A DNA stretch of 64,000 bases, taken from positions 2,774,077-2,838,076 of the forward strand of contig JAJEKV010000053.1 of the NCBI GenBank assembly GCA_021234155.1, read 5' to 3'. This document shows positions 46,069-57,740 of the stretch, piece after piece. A program made the position numbers and the translations under genes. The notes beneath the pieces were generated by a model. The model made no database searches. It saw only the letters and a program-made list of their open reading frames with translations, and had not been told where the DNA came from. Positions within the stretch are counted from its first letter, which is position 1. Every line of letters begins with the position of its first letter. The DNA is from Isoetes taiwanensis. Lineage: Eukaryota; Streptophyta; Lycopodiopsida; Isoetales; Isoetaceae.

Positions 46069-46383
46069 GAACAAAAATGGCAGATCAAGTGACGGAAGCT
46101 TGGGAACTGTATGGCGGTCGAGGCGAATACTCCTGCTTTGGGCGCAAAAAATGCCTCAGAAAACTTTCAAATCCCTCAAGCAGATATGAGGCGCCAGAGT
46201 GCGCCAGAGCTCTTTTTGCCTTCGATCTTCCATTGTGAAAGCCGCATGCCGCATCTTCCATTGTGAAAGCCACGAAGGGTTCGACATGCAGAGATGAGCA
46301 AAATCCGTCCCTGCCTAATGGTATCAATTTTCTTAATGGTAACACTTTTAATAGCTTTAGATGGTCTTTAAGTATTCTCTCTG

Positions 46384-46870
46384 AACTAATGGGTTGGGTT
46401 GCATAGGAGGGTGCTAGCTTGATTTGCATTCAAAAATATTAGTGAAGGATAATCTAAAAGACCCTAAGCATGATCTAGAATCAATGGGTTGGGTTGCATT
46501 GCATAGGAGGGACCTAGCCTGATTTGCACCCAAAAAGTCAAAGGCAGAGAAAGAGAAACACACTAAGCGTGATTTACAAACTAGTGAATCCTTGCATTTG
46601 ATTGGCCACGTGCTCCTTTAGCTACTCATTCTTAGTCTATTTCATCCCTTTGTCTAGCTTTAGTATGTTTCGAATCCTTGAAATGGAGGATATTTTGTTT
46701 TAAATATCTTGTCTAACTTAAATATGTTGTTCAATAATAAGTAATTTATTTTCATGGGTGCATTAAGATTAGATTTCAAATCGCGCTTGGCAGTGCATTG
46801 TTGTGGTTTTATATACCAATTAAATCACGCTTGGCGTGGTTTGATGTGGCTTTATATACCAATTTTTTTG
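46384..46870. repeat. Two small direct repeats
   Basis: AATGGGTTGGGTTGCAT, GCATAGGAGGG, CTAGC and TGATTTGCA recur at about 46387-46432 and 46482-46530. Nearby, a unit with CGCTTGGC, TGTGGTTTTATATACCAATT and TGTGGCTTTATATACCAATT repeats at about 46783-46827 and 46829-46865. Confidence 0.7.
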
Positions 46871-47003
46871 CAATCCTTTACATTTGTAGGTTCAAAAGGG
46901 CTGCCATAAGGCAGCAGGATAAGCTCCACAATAATTGTGTGAGTATGCACCAGTAAAAATTGGCTTCCATGTACACTGGGGCTGGTATACTGGTTGTTGC
47001 CTA

Positions 47004-47113
47004 AACTGTTACGAACCAAAATTTTAGTACCAAAAATTTCGATTTGTATTCACATCAAACCATCAGAGTACAAATCGAAATTTTTGGTACTAAAATTTTG
47101 GTTCGTAACAGTT
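47004..47113. repeat. 48-bp stem, 14-nt loop hairpin (MITE or small-RNA precursor candidate)
   Basis: 47004-47051 and 47066-47113 are reverse complements over 48 positions with a single mismatch near the loop. The arms read AACTGTTACGAACC inward. Partial complementarity continues outside (CTGGTATAC at 46982-46990 against CCATACCAG at 47114-47122), interrupted by about 12 unpaired bases on the left. It lies 0.7 kb left of the chromovirus. Confidence 0.9.
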
Positions 47114-47611
47114 CCCATACCAGTGATGAGCTTCACCTCACCAACGCCAATGGTTCTTATCAAGATAAGCTTCGCTCATCCCTATACATGCTATGCATAA
47201 ACTCCCTGGGGTAAGCGCTCAACGTGCTCACCCTAGTATCATTAAGATACTCTAACAGTGGAGCATCGCTCCACAATGGATGCTCTGCTTTCACTGGCCT
47301 GTCGGTAGGCATACTATTCTATTCTATTCTATATATTTAATCCTAGTGAAACACCTTTAAAACTTCTTGTTACTTTTATTTGGCTTTTATATACAACATA
47401 ATGACCATTTTATTTTATTTCTTACTCTTATATAGCTACACCCCTTCACAAAAAATTATTTTGAATCCATGTATACCATTGACATATGTACAAATATGAG
47501 GCATTATTCAAGGAAGTTAATCAGTGACAATTATTTTAGGGATTATTGTTTTTAATCATCATTCTTATTTTTGTTGTTGCATCAAATTATATATTATCTG
47601 TTGTTGTGCAG
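47114..47611. other. Spacer with (TATTC)n-like microsatellite
   Basis: ACTATTCTATTCTATTCTAT near 47311-47330; otherwise AT-rich. It ends in a polypyrimidine/TGTTGTTGTGCAG acceptor at 47599-47611. Confidence 0.5.
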
Positions 47612-47749
47612 TTCTATAATCCGAAAGATACCACAGGCAAGGCTATCTTCATCAAACACTTGAATCACATGATAGACGAACTTGGCTTTGACAATCAAAC
47701 TCAGGCCCTAAATCACCATCTTATGATCCAAAAAAATTGTGACAGATAA
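47612..47749 (+). CDS. Terminal exon candidate of an unknown host gene
   Basis: From the acceptor GTTGTTGTGCAG the frame reads 45 codons to TAA at 47749, with FYNPKDTTGKAIFIKHLNHM followed by an acidic and Gln-rich end. The peptide looks like folded protein sequence. I cannot name the family. The chromovirus starts 48 bp downstream, so the gene may have been cut by that insertion or may end here. Confidence 0.35.
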   Translation, partial: FYNPKDTTGKAIFIKHLNHMIDELGFDNQTQALNHHLMIQKNCDR

Positions 47750-47797
47750 TTTTCTGGTCTAGTTTATACCTATTATGAATAATATGGCTATGGGGAT

Positions 47798-49479
47798 TGT
47801 GACGTCCCCTACTCGTATACGGTGCCCTCACCGTATACAAACAGGAGTTCATCCCCCATACCAGCTCCATGCTGTCTGGGGGCCTCCACATGACACTGCA
47901 AACCGCGGACGGGTTCCAAAGTGGGAAGAGTGGAAGGGTCATTGCACCCGCCTCCCTCGGGGCCTACCTAGGCTGGGAGGCGTAAACATACATGTCGAAG
48001 TAGCACATACATCAACATCATATGACCATCACGAAGGATGGTCCTCCACATATCTGCATAGACAAAGATCAAGACATCACATAGGGAATCCTACCCAAGG
48101 CTCGACACGGGGATGGACTGACAAGCTTGGGTCTCGGAGAGTTCATTGCGCACAAAATTCATGGCAATGGATTTGGCTGGCATAAGAACATGGCATTGGG
48201 TTGTCCACTCCATCCGCCCCTCCTGGCACACTTTGCGAGTAGGTGAAAAGTGTTGGGACCTGATCAGTAGCCTCACGGATGCATAGCCAAGGGGGCTATA
48301 TCCACGGGTTACATCTCCCCATTCGATGGGGCGGTAGGGATCTCTCCTCCGAGATCTACAATCTTGACTCAAGGTGACTAGAGGGCCACCGCCCAGATCC
48401 GAATTTTGAACTCAATGGAAGGTCATATTCACCACCTCCACGAGTGTCGAGCCCATGCCTTGCCCACACGCAGTGGCAAGCCATTAGACCTAGTCACAAA
48501 GGACCCCTACAGCACTAACACACCATAGGGTCGCTTCAAGAGTCGAACATGAACCTCCTTATAAGCCGGTCGCCCCTTCACCCACAACCGGTGTGGCTCT
48601 TGTGCACATGTGCCGCATCTACGGTGTGCTAGAGAGGCTACTCTAGGAGCATCAACTACAAAGCTTTAGGTCTCTACCCCCTTCCCAATACAAGGAGTTC
48701 ATAGAGATGCATCATCCATATACTTCCACTGTGAGAACTAAAGAACTAAATCTAATCTACAACATAGAGTTAGGTTCTTTAGTTAGAATCTTGCTATCTA
48801 AAGATCTAGAGAGGGCTTGCGGGCCAATCTAATAGGCTAAACCCACTCCCATTCAATGACTAAAATAGGGTTTAGACTATCTAATTGGCCAAATACACCT
48901 GATCCTTGAGGGGTCCCCCGACCTGAGCTCCCACCATCCCACAAACGCCGAACCCGCAGAGAAACTAAGGATGCAATTCTCCCAAATGAGTCCGGGATGC
49001 GGTTTTGGCCGCTGAAGCAGCCAAAACAGAAGTTCAAGCCCCAAAAATCGAAAATTAGGTTAGCTAGGGTTTCCAACCCTATATAGACAAGGGGTTGGCT
49101 AGGGTTTCCAATTATCCCCTTTGGCATGTGGGATAATTGGAAATGGGCCCACTTGCCCTTAAGGGCTAGGTGGCCAAATGTGCCCACATGGAAATGTGTG
49201 CACATTAATGAATGTGTACATTGGAAAATGTGCACATTAATTGCACCTATGGGTATGGCCCACTTGGCATCAAGTGGCCACATGGAAATGTGCCCACATT
49301 AATGTGTACATTGGAAAATGTGCACATTAATACTAATGCACATTCTAGCAAGTTGCCCCTAGGGGCTACCCACTTGGCTATACGCTGGCGCATTAATGCA
49401 ATCGGGTGGCGGTAATGCGCTGTGGACGGGCAAAAGATAATATACGCCCCGGGGCGTGATATTGTGGCCGAACGCCACA
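47798..49479 (-). repeat. 3' LTR (low-coordinate LTR)
   Basis: On the minus strand it runs TGTGGCGTTCGG...GACGTCACA, with the usual TG...CA ends. It contains a TATATAG box (49080-49086), duplicated TGTGCACATTAAT-type motifs upstream of that box and a 14-bp palindrome ACGCCCCGGGGCGT (49444-49457). It aligns along its whole length with 59624-61292. Confidence 0.9.
49190..49345 (-). promoter_or_regulatory. U3 tandem repeats upstream of the LTR TATA box
   Basis: Two ~95-bp copies share CCACATGGAAATGTG, ATGTGTACATTGGAAAATG and TGTGCACATTAAT. They lie just upstream (minus orientation) of the TATATAG at 49080-49086, where enhancer-like repeats of LTRs are usually found. The same arrangement is in the other LTR (about 61005-61155). 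Confidence 0.6.
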
Positions 49480-49492
49480 TTCTCCCCACCTT
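49480..49492 (-). other. Polypurine tract of the chromovirus
   Basis: The minus strand reads AAGGTGGGGAGAA immediately before the TGTGG start of the LTR. This is the plus-strand primer expected at the inner edge of the 3' LTR. Confidence 0.85.
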
Positions 49493-50332
49493 GAAATGAT
49501 GTCGTCCAAGCAGATCGTTGGTTCTCCCCACCTTGGAATCTTCCTAACCTGCAATCAACCCGATGCATACGATATCTACTATAATACTTACACATTTATT
49601 ACGATTACCTTAAGGTAATACTTTTATCACATTATTATATCATAAAATCACTTATCAATTCCCCAACATTACTAACGATTACTCCAACATTCCCTTAACA
49701 TTACTATTAAGTTTATCAAAATTTAAAATTAACGCTCGAGGTACCCTTGATTCCTTGCAACACATTCCAACAAAATTTGTGTTGTGTAAGTCTTCGTCTC
49801 TCGACCTCCTTGCCCTCCCGAGCTTCTAATGGGCTCGGCAGGTCGACACTTACGTTAGTACCATTTAATTATTAATTAAAATTTTTGGTTATATGGTGAC
49901 CACCCCACCTATCTACATGGATGCATGGCTAATCTCCTACAGAGGGAAGAGGGTGAATCTTCCATTATGGTCATGAGACAGCCTACATGCCTATATGCCG
50001 CTCATGCCTACACCTCTAGTTGCCCAACAGGAGGATATCCTTCTCGGGGGGATAGATTCCTCCTATCAAAGCATATATGGGGCTAAAGGTGCTTTTCCTA
50101 TCAATGCATTCCTCAATGACCTCCTTTCTCTCGAGGTCGCCTACTCCGCGGGGACGGGCAGTAGACTTTCTAATCTACCTTCCACTCGCCTAAACGAAAC
50201 GCGGTCATGCCTACATTGACATTACACCACGCCCTAGAGATCACCGTAGTGGTCCCATCGTTTGGACAACGCATGCACCCATACTAAGCGTGGGTGGCAT
50301 GCGTGATTAATCTTAACTATACAAGAATTAAC
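49493..50332 (-). other. Non-coding stretch between pol end and polypurine tract
   Basis: AT-rich sequence (49550-49900) without motifs, then a GC-richer part. A plus-strand frame at 49995-50219 is fortuitous. No envelope-like gene is seen. Confidence 0.5.
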
Positions 50333-50524
50333 CTACACAAATCGACATGCCTCGAGCCGATTTCTTCTGGAGATGACCTTGCCGTCCCATTGCTCCATAA
50401 ACCGTGGGTACCGCTTTACTAAATCTTTCTTAAGTACCCACGCGTCTTCCAATGGGTAAGTGTTTCCACTTGACCAAATACTGAGGAATTCTTGATCTCC
50501 TCGTTTTCTTGAAAGCTTTATCAA
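50333..50524 (-). pseudogene. Chromodomain at the C-terminus of the integrase polyprotein
   Basis: The minus frame reads EFLSIWSSGNTYPLEDAWVL then KKDLVKRYPRFMEQW. It corresponds to the W-x(n)-W and E-A/T-W-x-(L/P) part of the Ty3 chromodomain, which normally reads LVKW.....(E/D)ATWE. The start of the domain is lost by a frame break. This assigns the element to the chromoviruses. Confidence 0.75.
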
Positions 50525-50689
50525 GAATCAATTCGAACTATTTCCACCGTTCCCTCATCATTTCCAATACAATACATAATCCAAGACTTCGCCCGGATTT
50601 GGGGTATGCTTCTTCAGAAACTCACGCGTGGAAGACCTTATGAATCTTTAGGTGTGTTGGCAAGTCTAGCTTGTAGGCTTGATTGCCTA

Positions 50690-51640
50690 GTTTCTAACTA
50701 TTCCGAAGGTCCAGCTCCACCTTGGAGCAAGCTTCTTGCAATTGCCGATCCCGAAGCTTCACCGCTTCACCTTTAATCTTGAGCCAAACATCATCTCCAA
50801 CTTTGAACTCTCTTATCGTTTCGATGCTTGCTCGGCGATGCTCTTTTGATCGACTTCTTGCCGCTAGCGTGATAGCCACGAACTTCCTCTACGAAATACG
50901 TGATATCGGCCAACATCCGGCCACGCGAAACTTCCACTTTTGACACGGGGTTGTGCCAAGTGTCCGAGTTAGGCACCGATAGCCATAATTGATCATAAAC
51001 TACGACATTTGGGATGATTCCCCGCTTGGTGCTATTGTATGCAAACTCCACCAAGTGAATAAATTCTTCCCACATACTTTGCTTATTCCGCACATAGTTT
51101 CAGTAGCATGTCCTCTAAAATCCTGCTTGGTCCGCTCCGTCCGCCATCCGTCCGAGGATGATATGCCGCGGTTCATGGATAGCCGTGCGGATCGTCGCAA
51201 AGAGGTCTTGCCAAAAGGCCATGAACTTCGGATCCCCTCACGGAGATGATCTCCCTTGGCATGCCATGAAGCCCGAAGATCTCTTTTGGTGAAGAGCTTT
51301 GCCGTATCCATGGTCAGATCTGTGGTTACGCAAGGCACAAAATGTGCCATCTTCGACAATTTGTCGACCACTACCATCAAGGCATCCTTGCCTCTCGCTG
51401 TTCTTGGGAGTCCCGTGATAAAATCCATGCCGATTACCTCCCACTTAGCGCTTTGGCGGCGCTAATGGCTCTAATGCCCCCGAATTCGCTGCTCCTCCTT
51501 TGTCTGGCGACATAGCCGGCATTCCTTGATGTAGCGAGCTACCGCTTCTTCATTCTCGGCCAATAATAGGCCGCTACGTGCTTTGAAATATGTTTTCATG
51601 AATCCCGCATGGCCAGCTATTGGGGCAGCGGTCATGGAGG
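50690..51640 (-). pseudogene. Chromovirus integrase
   Basis: The zinc-binding end is readable at about 51600-51490 (AVARYIKECRLCRQTKEEQR, the CxxC half of the HHCC motif). The core begins WEVIGMDFITGLPRT at about 51440 and continues DALMVVVDKLSKMAHFVPC with the first catalytic Asp. It then breaks repeatedly. HLVEFAYNSTKRGI (about 51060-51010) and the post-core FKVGDDVWLKIKGEAVKLRD (about 50815-50755) follow in other frames. Order and spacing agree with Ty3 integrases. Confidence 0.85.
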
Positions 51641-51842
51641 ATCAACTTCCTTACACCCCGATGATTGCACGCATAACTTGTTCTTATGGTATAACAGTTT
51701 GCCTTCCTTCTTATTATTATTATTATTGTCACGCCTTGACCCTCAGGTCTATCAAAAAGAATATTCGGTCAACAAGGGCTCACCGCTAGGTGAGCAAATT
51801 TTCAACCATTTTATATAATGCTAAGTAGCTCATCTCTCGATT

Positions 51843-53260
51843 TCAAGTATTCATATAGGTAAGCTCCAAGTTATAATGCTTGAAGGCCTCCCGCTTTTTA
51901 TCCGCTTCCGCCTCCTTTCGAAAGGCTTGCCCATACTTCCCTCGAAATCCACATCCGCTTGGCAAGGACTCTTCAATCCTTTTACCAAAGTCATTTGGAG
52001 CCCGAAATTGCATTGCAATGCACTCTAGTTGTCGGGGATGCCTTGAAAGCGCATCTGCTACCACATTGAGCTTCCCCTTGTGTAGACTATATCAAAGTCA
52101 TATTCTTCGAGGAACTCCATCCATCTCCTTTGCCTCGTTAAGGTGTGGTTGCGTGAATACATATTGAGGCTCATGGTCTGTGATCCAATTGGAACTTCCT
52201 TCCCAAGAGATAATGCCTCCATATTCTTAATGCCCCGACAACCGCAAGCAACTCCCCGATCGTTGGTAGCGCTGTCTCGGCGTCGCTCATCTTCCCGGAA
52301 TCATACGCTACCACACGCTCTTCTTGCATAAGCACTTTTGTAGCTATCTTACTCGCATCGATGCTACAAGCTTATCTTTCTCCCGTCCGCAGGTTAAGAC
52401 CCGGGCTGTTGTTAAAGCTTCCTTCAACAATTCAACCCCTTTTGGGCTTTCTTGTGCCAATGCTCTACCCAATCTTTCACCTTCTCCCCTCGCCGTCAGT
52501 CCGTTAATCCGGCTGCTATCTTTAGCAAAGTTCTTCTAACTTCCCGTAGTACCGCTAGGCCGAGGAATTTTTCGACTTCATGCACATTCTTCGGCCGGGC
52601 CCCTAATGACGGCTTCAATCTTGGCGGGTCTGTTGAGATGCCTTCTCGCGAGATCACATGACCTAGATACTCCACCTTTTTCTTGGCGGCGACACTGACA
52701 ACTTGGCCCATAACCGTGCCTCTTCAACTTTTCTAGCACCCTTCTCAAGTGTTGTAATGCGTTTCTTCAAGGGATCTGCTATACACCAAAATGTCGCCAA
52801 AGAAAACAATCACAAAGGTGTCCGTGAACTCCCCGAAGATATCGCTCATGAGCCTCATGAACGCTATGGGGCATTTGATAAGTTTTAAAGGCATTACTGT
52901 GGAACTCATAATGCCCATACCGCTCAAGGCGGTCTTATGGATGTCTTCTTCCTTTATCCCGATCGATGATAACCTCAACCTTAAGTCGATTTTGGAGAAG
53001 ATCTTTGCACCTTTGAGCTGATCCATCAAGTCGTCCCATCTTGGGAGCGATACTTGTTCTTAATGGTGTGCTTATTCAACCGCCTATAGTCTATGCACAT
53101 CCTCAAGGATCCATCCTTCTTCTTGACAAAAAGAATGGGCCCCAAATGGCGAGACACTAGGTCTAATGAAACCTAGGTCGAAAGCAGCTCCCTCAACCGC
53201 TTCTTCACTCGACAACTCCCCGTTGTTGTCATTCTATATGGAGCCTTGCTTGTTGGCTTT
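51843..53260 (-). pseudogene. Chromovirus reverse transcriptase and RNase H
   Basis: RT signatures on the minus strand include GFIRP/SPFGA (53160-53100), MMDQLKGAKIFSKIDL (53029-52980), IKEEDIHKTA and VFFGDILVYSRSLEETH (52840-52760). The last is the catalytic loop, where a second Asp is expected in place of Gly (family consensus F/Y-x-DD). The thumb/RNase H boundary VEYLGHVISREGISTDP lies at about 52670-52620. MVADALSRHP at 52064 marks the end of RNase H. At least seven frame changes occur over 1.4 kb. Confidence 0.9.
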
Positions 53261-53689
53261 GTTCCCCGGTTCGAAAAGCTATCTCGCACTTCGACTCCCC
53301 TATAAGGAGGGAGTTGCTTGATCTCATCCGAAAGAGATCATGGAACTCCGCGGATTAGCCGAGATACTTGCTCGCAACCCCTCATTGAAAGCCGTTGTCT
53401 TTTTGCTTCCTTCCGATTCCGCTCACTAATCTCAAGCTTGAAGATGTATGCCACTTGCTCACTTTGATGCACTTGAACAGCCCGTTTAGAAGACATGCAC
53501 CGCATGATGGGGACAACTTCCTTACCGTTATCTCAATGATCTTGCCGTCCGCTGGGAAGGTCACCTTCCGCTTTCCACGGTCGATAATGGCCCCTCGCGC
53601 CCAAGGTACTCCATTCCTATGATCAAGTCGTACTTTCCAATGCCCATTACTTCTGCCCCATCCGGATATTAATCCCCGCAAGTCGATGT

Positions 53690-53930
53690 CGGTTAATTCT
53701 CTTGCCCGCCGTGCTGCATCGCACCACTTGCTAAAACAACGGGTCTTGGTTTTGACTTTAGCGGCTTCAACTTCAACATCCGAACCATTCTCGGATGCAA
53801 AGTTATGGCTACTTCCCCGAAGTCTATCAAGACTATGAAGGACTTAGCTTTAGCCTTCCCTACTATGGAAATTACCTTATATTGGCTCTCTTGCTTGCTC
53901 AGATCTATTATGCAAAGATGTGACACTCAC
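53690..53930 (-). pseudogene. Chromovirus retropepsin (aspartic protease)
   Basis: The minus frame reads KAKSFIVLIDFGEVAITLHP, then RMVRMLKLK. The position corresponds to the (V/A)LIDSG(A/S)(S/T)HNFI flap and active site of Ty3 proteases. The Ser/Thr after the Asp is Phe, and the following residues are altered. The downstream segment KPRPVVLASG fits the family pattern. Inactive as read. Confidence 0.6.
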
Positions 53931-54159
53931 CCCTGAATGTAGTCGCGGGCCTCTTCGGCCGCCATCGTCCCGACTGGTGTCCCAATCTCCCAACTCCGGG
54001 CTAGAGCCGCACTCATGACGAGGGGCGGCTTTGTTGTCCTATGGCCCGCTGGAAGCACCGAAAGCACAATCGCTTATGCACTCACCTTCTTTTCCTTGGG
54101 CATCGCTTGCAAAAAGGATTGCACCGCTTTGGAGTAGTTTGACTTCTCCTCGCTTGTCC

Positions 54160-56620
54160 TTAAAGGACACCTCGCTTCTTCTCCCGCCGCTTCCCCCGGT
54201 TCCCACCATATGGGGCTCTAGCCGGACACGACTCGCTGCCCCGGGCTATAGCTTCCCCGCTTTGCCTTTCTCCCCGAAGTATCACAGCGCTTGTGCCCGC
54301 TATTCTCGAGGTCCCGACCCTCGCAAGCTTATAGCCTTGGATTCTCCGCTCGAGCATCACCCTAGGGTTTATTGCTCTCACAAGCTTCGCGGATCTCCTC
54401 ATTCAGCCCCCTCGATATAGCTTTCTCTTTGCATGCTTCTCTCCCAACTTCGCACATGACCTTTAGCCTCATGAATTCCTCCAGATATTTAGAACTGATT
54501 TGTTGCCTTGCTGCAACCCGTAAAACTAACGCATCATGCCGACTTATGTTCCCTTGGGAACGTAATGGCGCTTTGAAGGCTTTAGCAAACTTTCTCGAAC
54601 TTACAAGCATCCCCTCGCTTAAGCCGTGTGCCTTTGCATACCCCTTCCACCAAATCCGGAAGCTCCTTTCAAGTTGGCCGTTGCAACTCTGCCTTGTCCT
54701 TATCCTTCATGCCATATGGGCATTTCCATACTTTCGCCATTTCGGCCCCCAGCCATGCTCTCTGCCTCCAAGCGACCCTTTCTCCCCTCGGAATCGTTCC
54801 AGCCAGGCCTTCCATACATTGCCCGGTCGGCGGAATCTACCTTCTTCCTCGGTAGTCGAGGCCCCGATATCTCTTTTGTCGCCCCTCCGGGGTGTTCCTC
54901 TGCCTTCCCTCGTTTCGTTCCTTTCGAGCCCGCTCTTCCTCGAGGCCTGAGTCCGAAGTCTCAACTTGAGTCGGAAGATTCCGGGTTGGGGATCTCCTTC
55001 TCTTGCTCCTCTTCTTGTCCCTTCCTTCCCTCCGAAGCCGATGCTTGCGGCAAGAATCGAGCATTGCCCACCGACCCACTCCTGCTTGCACCGGACGGTA
55101 ATGCCTTTTATCTGCTCCAGATCCGTCCTCATCCTGGGCTATCTCCCGCCTGGGGTCATGGGTTCCTATCTTCAAATAGGTTCCTTGCCGGGGTGGTCTC
55201 ATGGCGGGTTTGCTCTTCTATAAGGTCTCGCAGCTTGTCGCTCCCCTCAAGGCTTAGCCCTCTAGCTGCATCCACAAGTGATTAATGGCTATATGGTTAG
55301 TTCCATTTGTTCTCTTGCATTGTTTATGTTTGTTGGTATAATTGTGGGGCAAAATACATCAACAAAACATTTAAAGTGCGCTGTAATTGTATTTATATAT
55401 CATATAATATTTTAAATACAAAAAGTCTCCTGGATCAAGAGTCTAGCTAGTCTTGAAATCGCCCAGGTAAGATCTGTTGTCTTCAAGAAACTTAACTTGG
55501 GCCGCCCCTACCGAAAGTGACCCAAGTTCCCGATGATGCTTGCCGGGCGAGCCTCCCTGATGGCTCTCACCAGTCTTCTACCCCGCTTACTCTCGGATGT
55601 AAGGGCCGCATCCTTTCTAATCTCCCCCGACGCGTCGGTGGGGATGGCGGTCGAAGAGGTCAAGTGCCATTGCCCTCTTGACTAAGACAAAGATAGTCGA
55701 CATTTGCCGCTATTCGGCATGCTTGCCGGCCTCGAGTGCAATCAGCATAAACACTCCTTCTTCTTCGATCAACTTATGTGGAATTACCGCTATTCTCCCA
55801 TCCATCGCCAGTGGTAAAGTAGTACACGGCAATTGCCGTTATTATTATTAGCCCGAAAGCTATCGCTTGTTTGGCTTCCAGCTCACGTGTTCAACAGTGC
55901 TTGTCGACCCTCTACTTGATTGAGCTCCTCAGTAGTCTTCAATTGTCGCGGTCGAGCCTCTGAGGGTCGATTCCTTCTCCTTTTGGCAAGGGTGATATTG
56001 AAGGACCCGGCATTGGATACTCGTGGTCTTCCCACGGATCCCCATCTGCTCTTGGAGGGCGAGGAACTCCTCCTCCTTGGCAGCTCCCCTCGTCCATCAA
56101 TTGCCTTATCTTTGCAGTAGGGCCGGATGTGCCAGGTCGTCTCCCCGGTGGTGGGTGTGGGACTCCCTCACTTTGAGCCCGGGGTCCTGATGCTCCCCTG
56201 ACGATGAAGTCGCCCGTGTCTCGGTCTGCCACCAGTTGGTGGAGCAGTTCGTCCAACCTGAGCTCCCTCTCCCTACATTCCGGGGAGGTTCTCGATGTCG
56301 CTGAGGAGTAGATACTCCTCTCCGCCGATGATGATAGGGGCTAGGCTTGTGATGCCTAGCCCGGTGGGGGGAGCAACTCTGATGCCCTGGCTGCTCTGCT
56401 CAAAATTGATCAGCCCTCGCTCTCCTTGGCGCCGTTCTTCGTCCGAAGTCGAAAGTTCGCGGTATCCTTCGTCGTCCGACTCTTCTTTCATCCTCTCTTG
56501 CTTCCTCGCTTTTGTTGATACCGCAGCTAAAGATTTGCTCTTCCCCTCGCCAGCTATGGGGTCTACCTCCATCGGAGGGATAGAGGTTGCCCCCATCGGG
56601 TTCTCCTGCGCGGTGGGATA
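54160..56620 (-). pseudogene. Chromovirus gag region
   Basis: Minus-strand pieces in changing frames. The N-terminal acidic/Ser-rich part is at 56596-56273 (SKSLAAVSTKARKQERMKEE). Basic Arg/Gly/Pro-rich parts lie at 56256-55939 and about 55200-54700. A retrotransposon-gag-like helical part at 54610-54362 includes SSKYLEEFMRLKVMC. A Cys-poor basic end near 54290-54200 sits where a CCHC knuckle would be expected, but none is readable. Plus-strand frames of up to 219 codons across this interval are GC-driven shadows. Confidence 0.6.
55286..55938 (-). other. Internal gag-region stretch without readable frame
   Basis: The sequence is AT-rich at 55300-55440 and then GC-rich with many frame breaks. 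I can assign no protein motif. It belongs to the chromovirus interior. Confidence 0.4.
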
Positions 56621-56699
56621 AGAAGATGGCTAGGGCGGCCCGATTGTAAGAGAAGTACTTGGTCCCCGCTTGGCGCCGACCATGTAATCCCGGGTAGCC

Positions 56700-57740
56700 T
56701 CTCAAATTTCTTTGTTAGTCAAGTATTTGGCGATGTTGGGGACATGTCGCCAAGGCCGCTTGAAGGGATTGGCCGGGGAACAAAGTATCCTATGCAAGGG
56801 GAACTTGAACAAGGGAGGGTCCTACCCTAGCTTGAAATTCGCTAGCACCCCTATATGTCGGGTTGCATTCAAAAGTAGCTTGATGTCGATTTCTTTCACA
56901 AAGACTTGAAGATGTCGCTGACATCCGCCTCAAAGAAGATGGGCAATCGGGCGCTGCATTATCATCTCCAAAATCAGCAGAGCCATTGATCTAGCAAGGA
57001 AGGGAGTATCAAACGGATGCGTAAGTTTCGGGAGCCGAAAGATCGCCCCTAGGCGCGGGGGGGAGCAAATTTGCGGGTACCAATTGAGAAATGGGGAACT
57101 TATTTATAGAAAAGGGAAAACCCTAATTTTTGGGTGACTTAGAACTTAATGAGATTAGGCAATTCTAACCTATTAAGTGATGCAATTGCAAGTTTGAAGT
57201 ATATTTCTAGGGTTTGAGCATGCTAAGGACCGCATCAACCTATTGTGCAATTTGGAGATCATTTAGTGAAGAAATGAGACGGGTTCACGACGCTATACCC
57301 CAAACATTTCTAAAATGTAGAAATCATTCCGGCCTTGACGTAATGAGACATAGGTCCCAATTGGGCTAGGATTACTCAATTTAGGTGATCTAAGACAGAA
57401 TTCCACTAAACTCATCGAAAGAAGTGCAATTGACCCCTTACTTGGTGGATTTGGAGCTGTTTTTGGGCATTTTACATGGTTCACACGCTATGCCTGCACC
57501 GATTCCCCGAAATGTAGAAATCATTCCCCGGCGCACGTGTGAGACATCGCCTCAATTTTGCTCAAAACTCTAATTTAATTAAAACAAAAGCTAGGATCGC
57601 TATCTTGACCTATTTAAACAAGGTTTGGCACTTTTATTTACACAAAAATTTCTTTATATTAACAAAATTTTCCCAAAGCTTATTTACAAAACTCAAGGTC
57701 GTTAAGCCCTTGATGTGCCCGGCAAGATACATATCCTCGC
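56700..57740 (-). other. Chromovirus leader, part 2, non-coding
   Basis: Lies between the leader ORF and gag in element orientation. It contains two copies (about 57282-57350 and 57490-57547) of the GAATGTAGAAATCATCCC-type leader repeat. No coding motif is seen. Confidence 0.5.

Noticed and set aside
54031-55285. Plus-strand frames of 129, 192 and 219 codons
   Set aside because: Shadows of the gag region read antisense; Pro/Ser/Leu-rich composition typical of GC-rich reverse frames.
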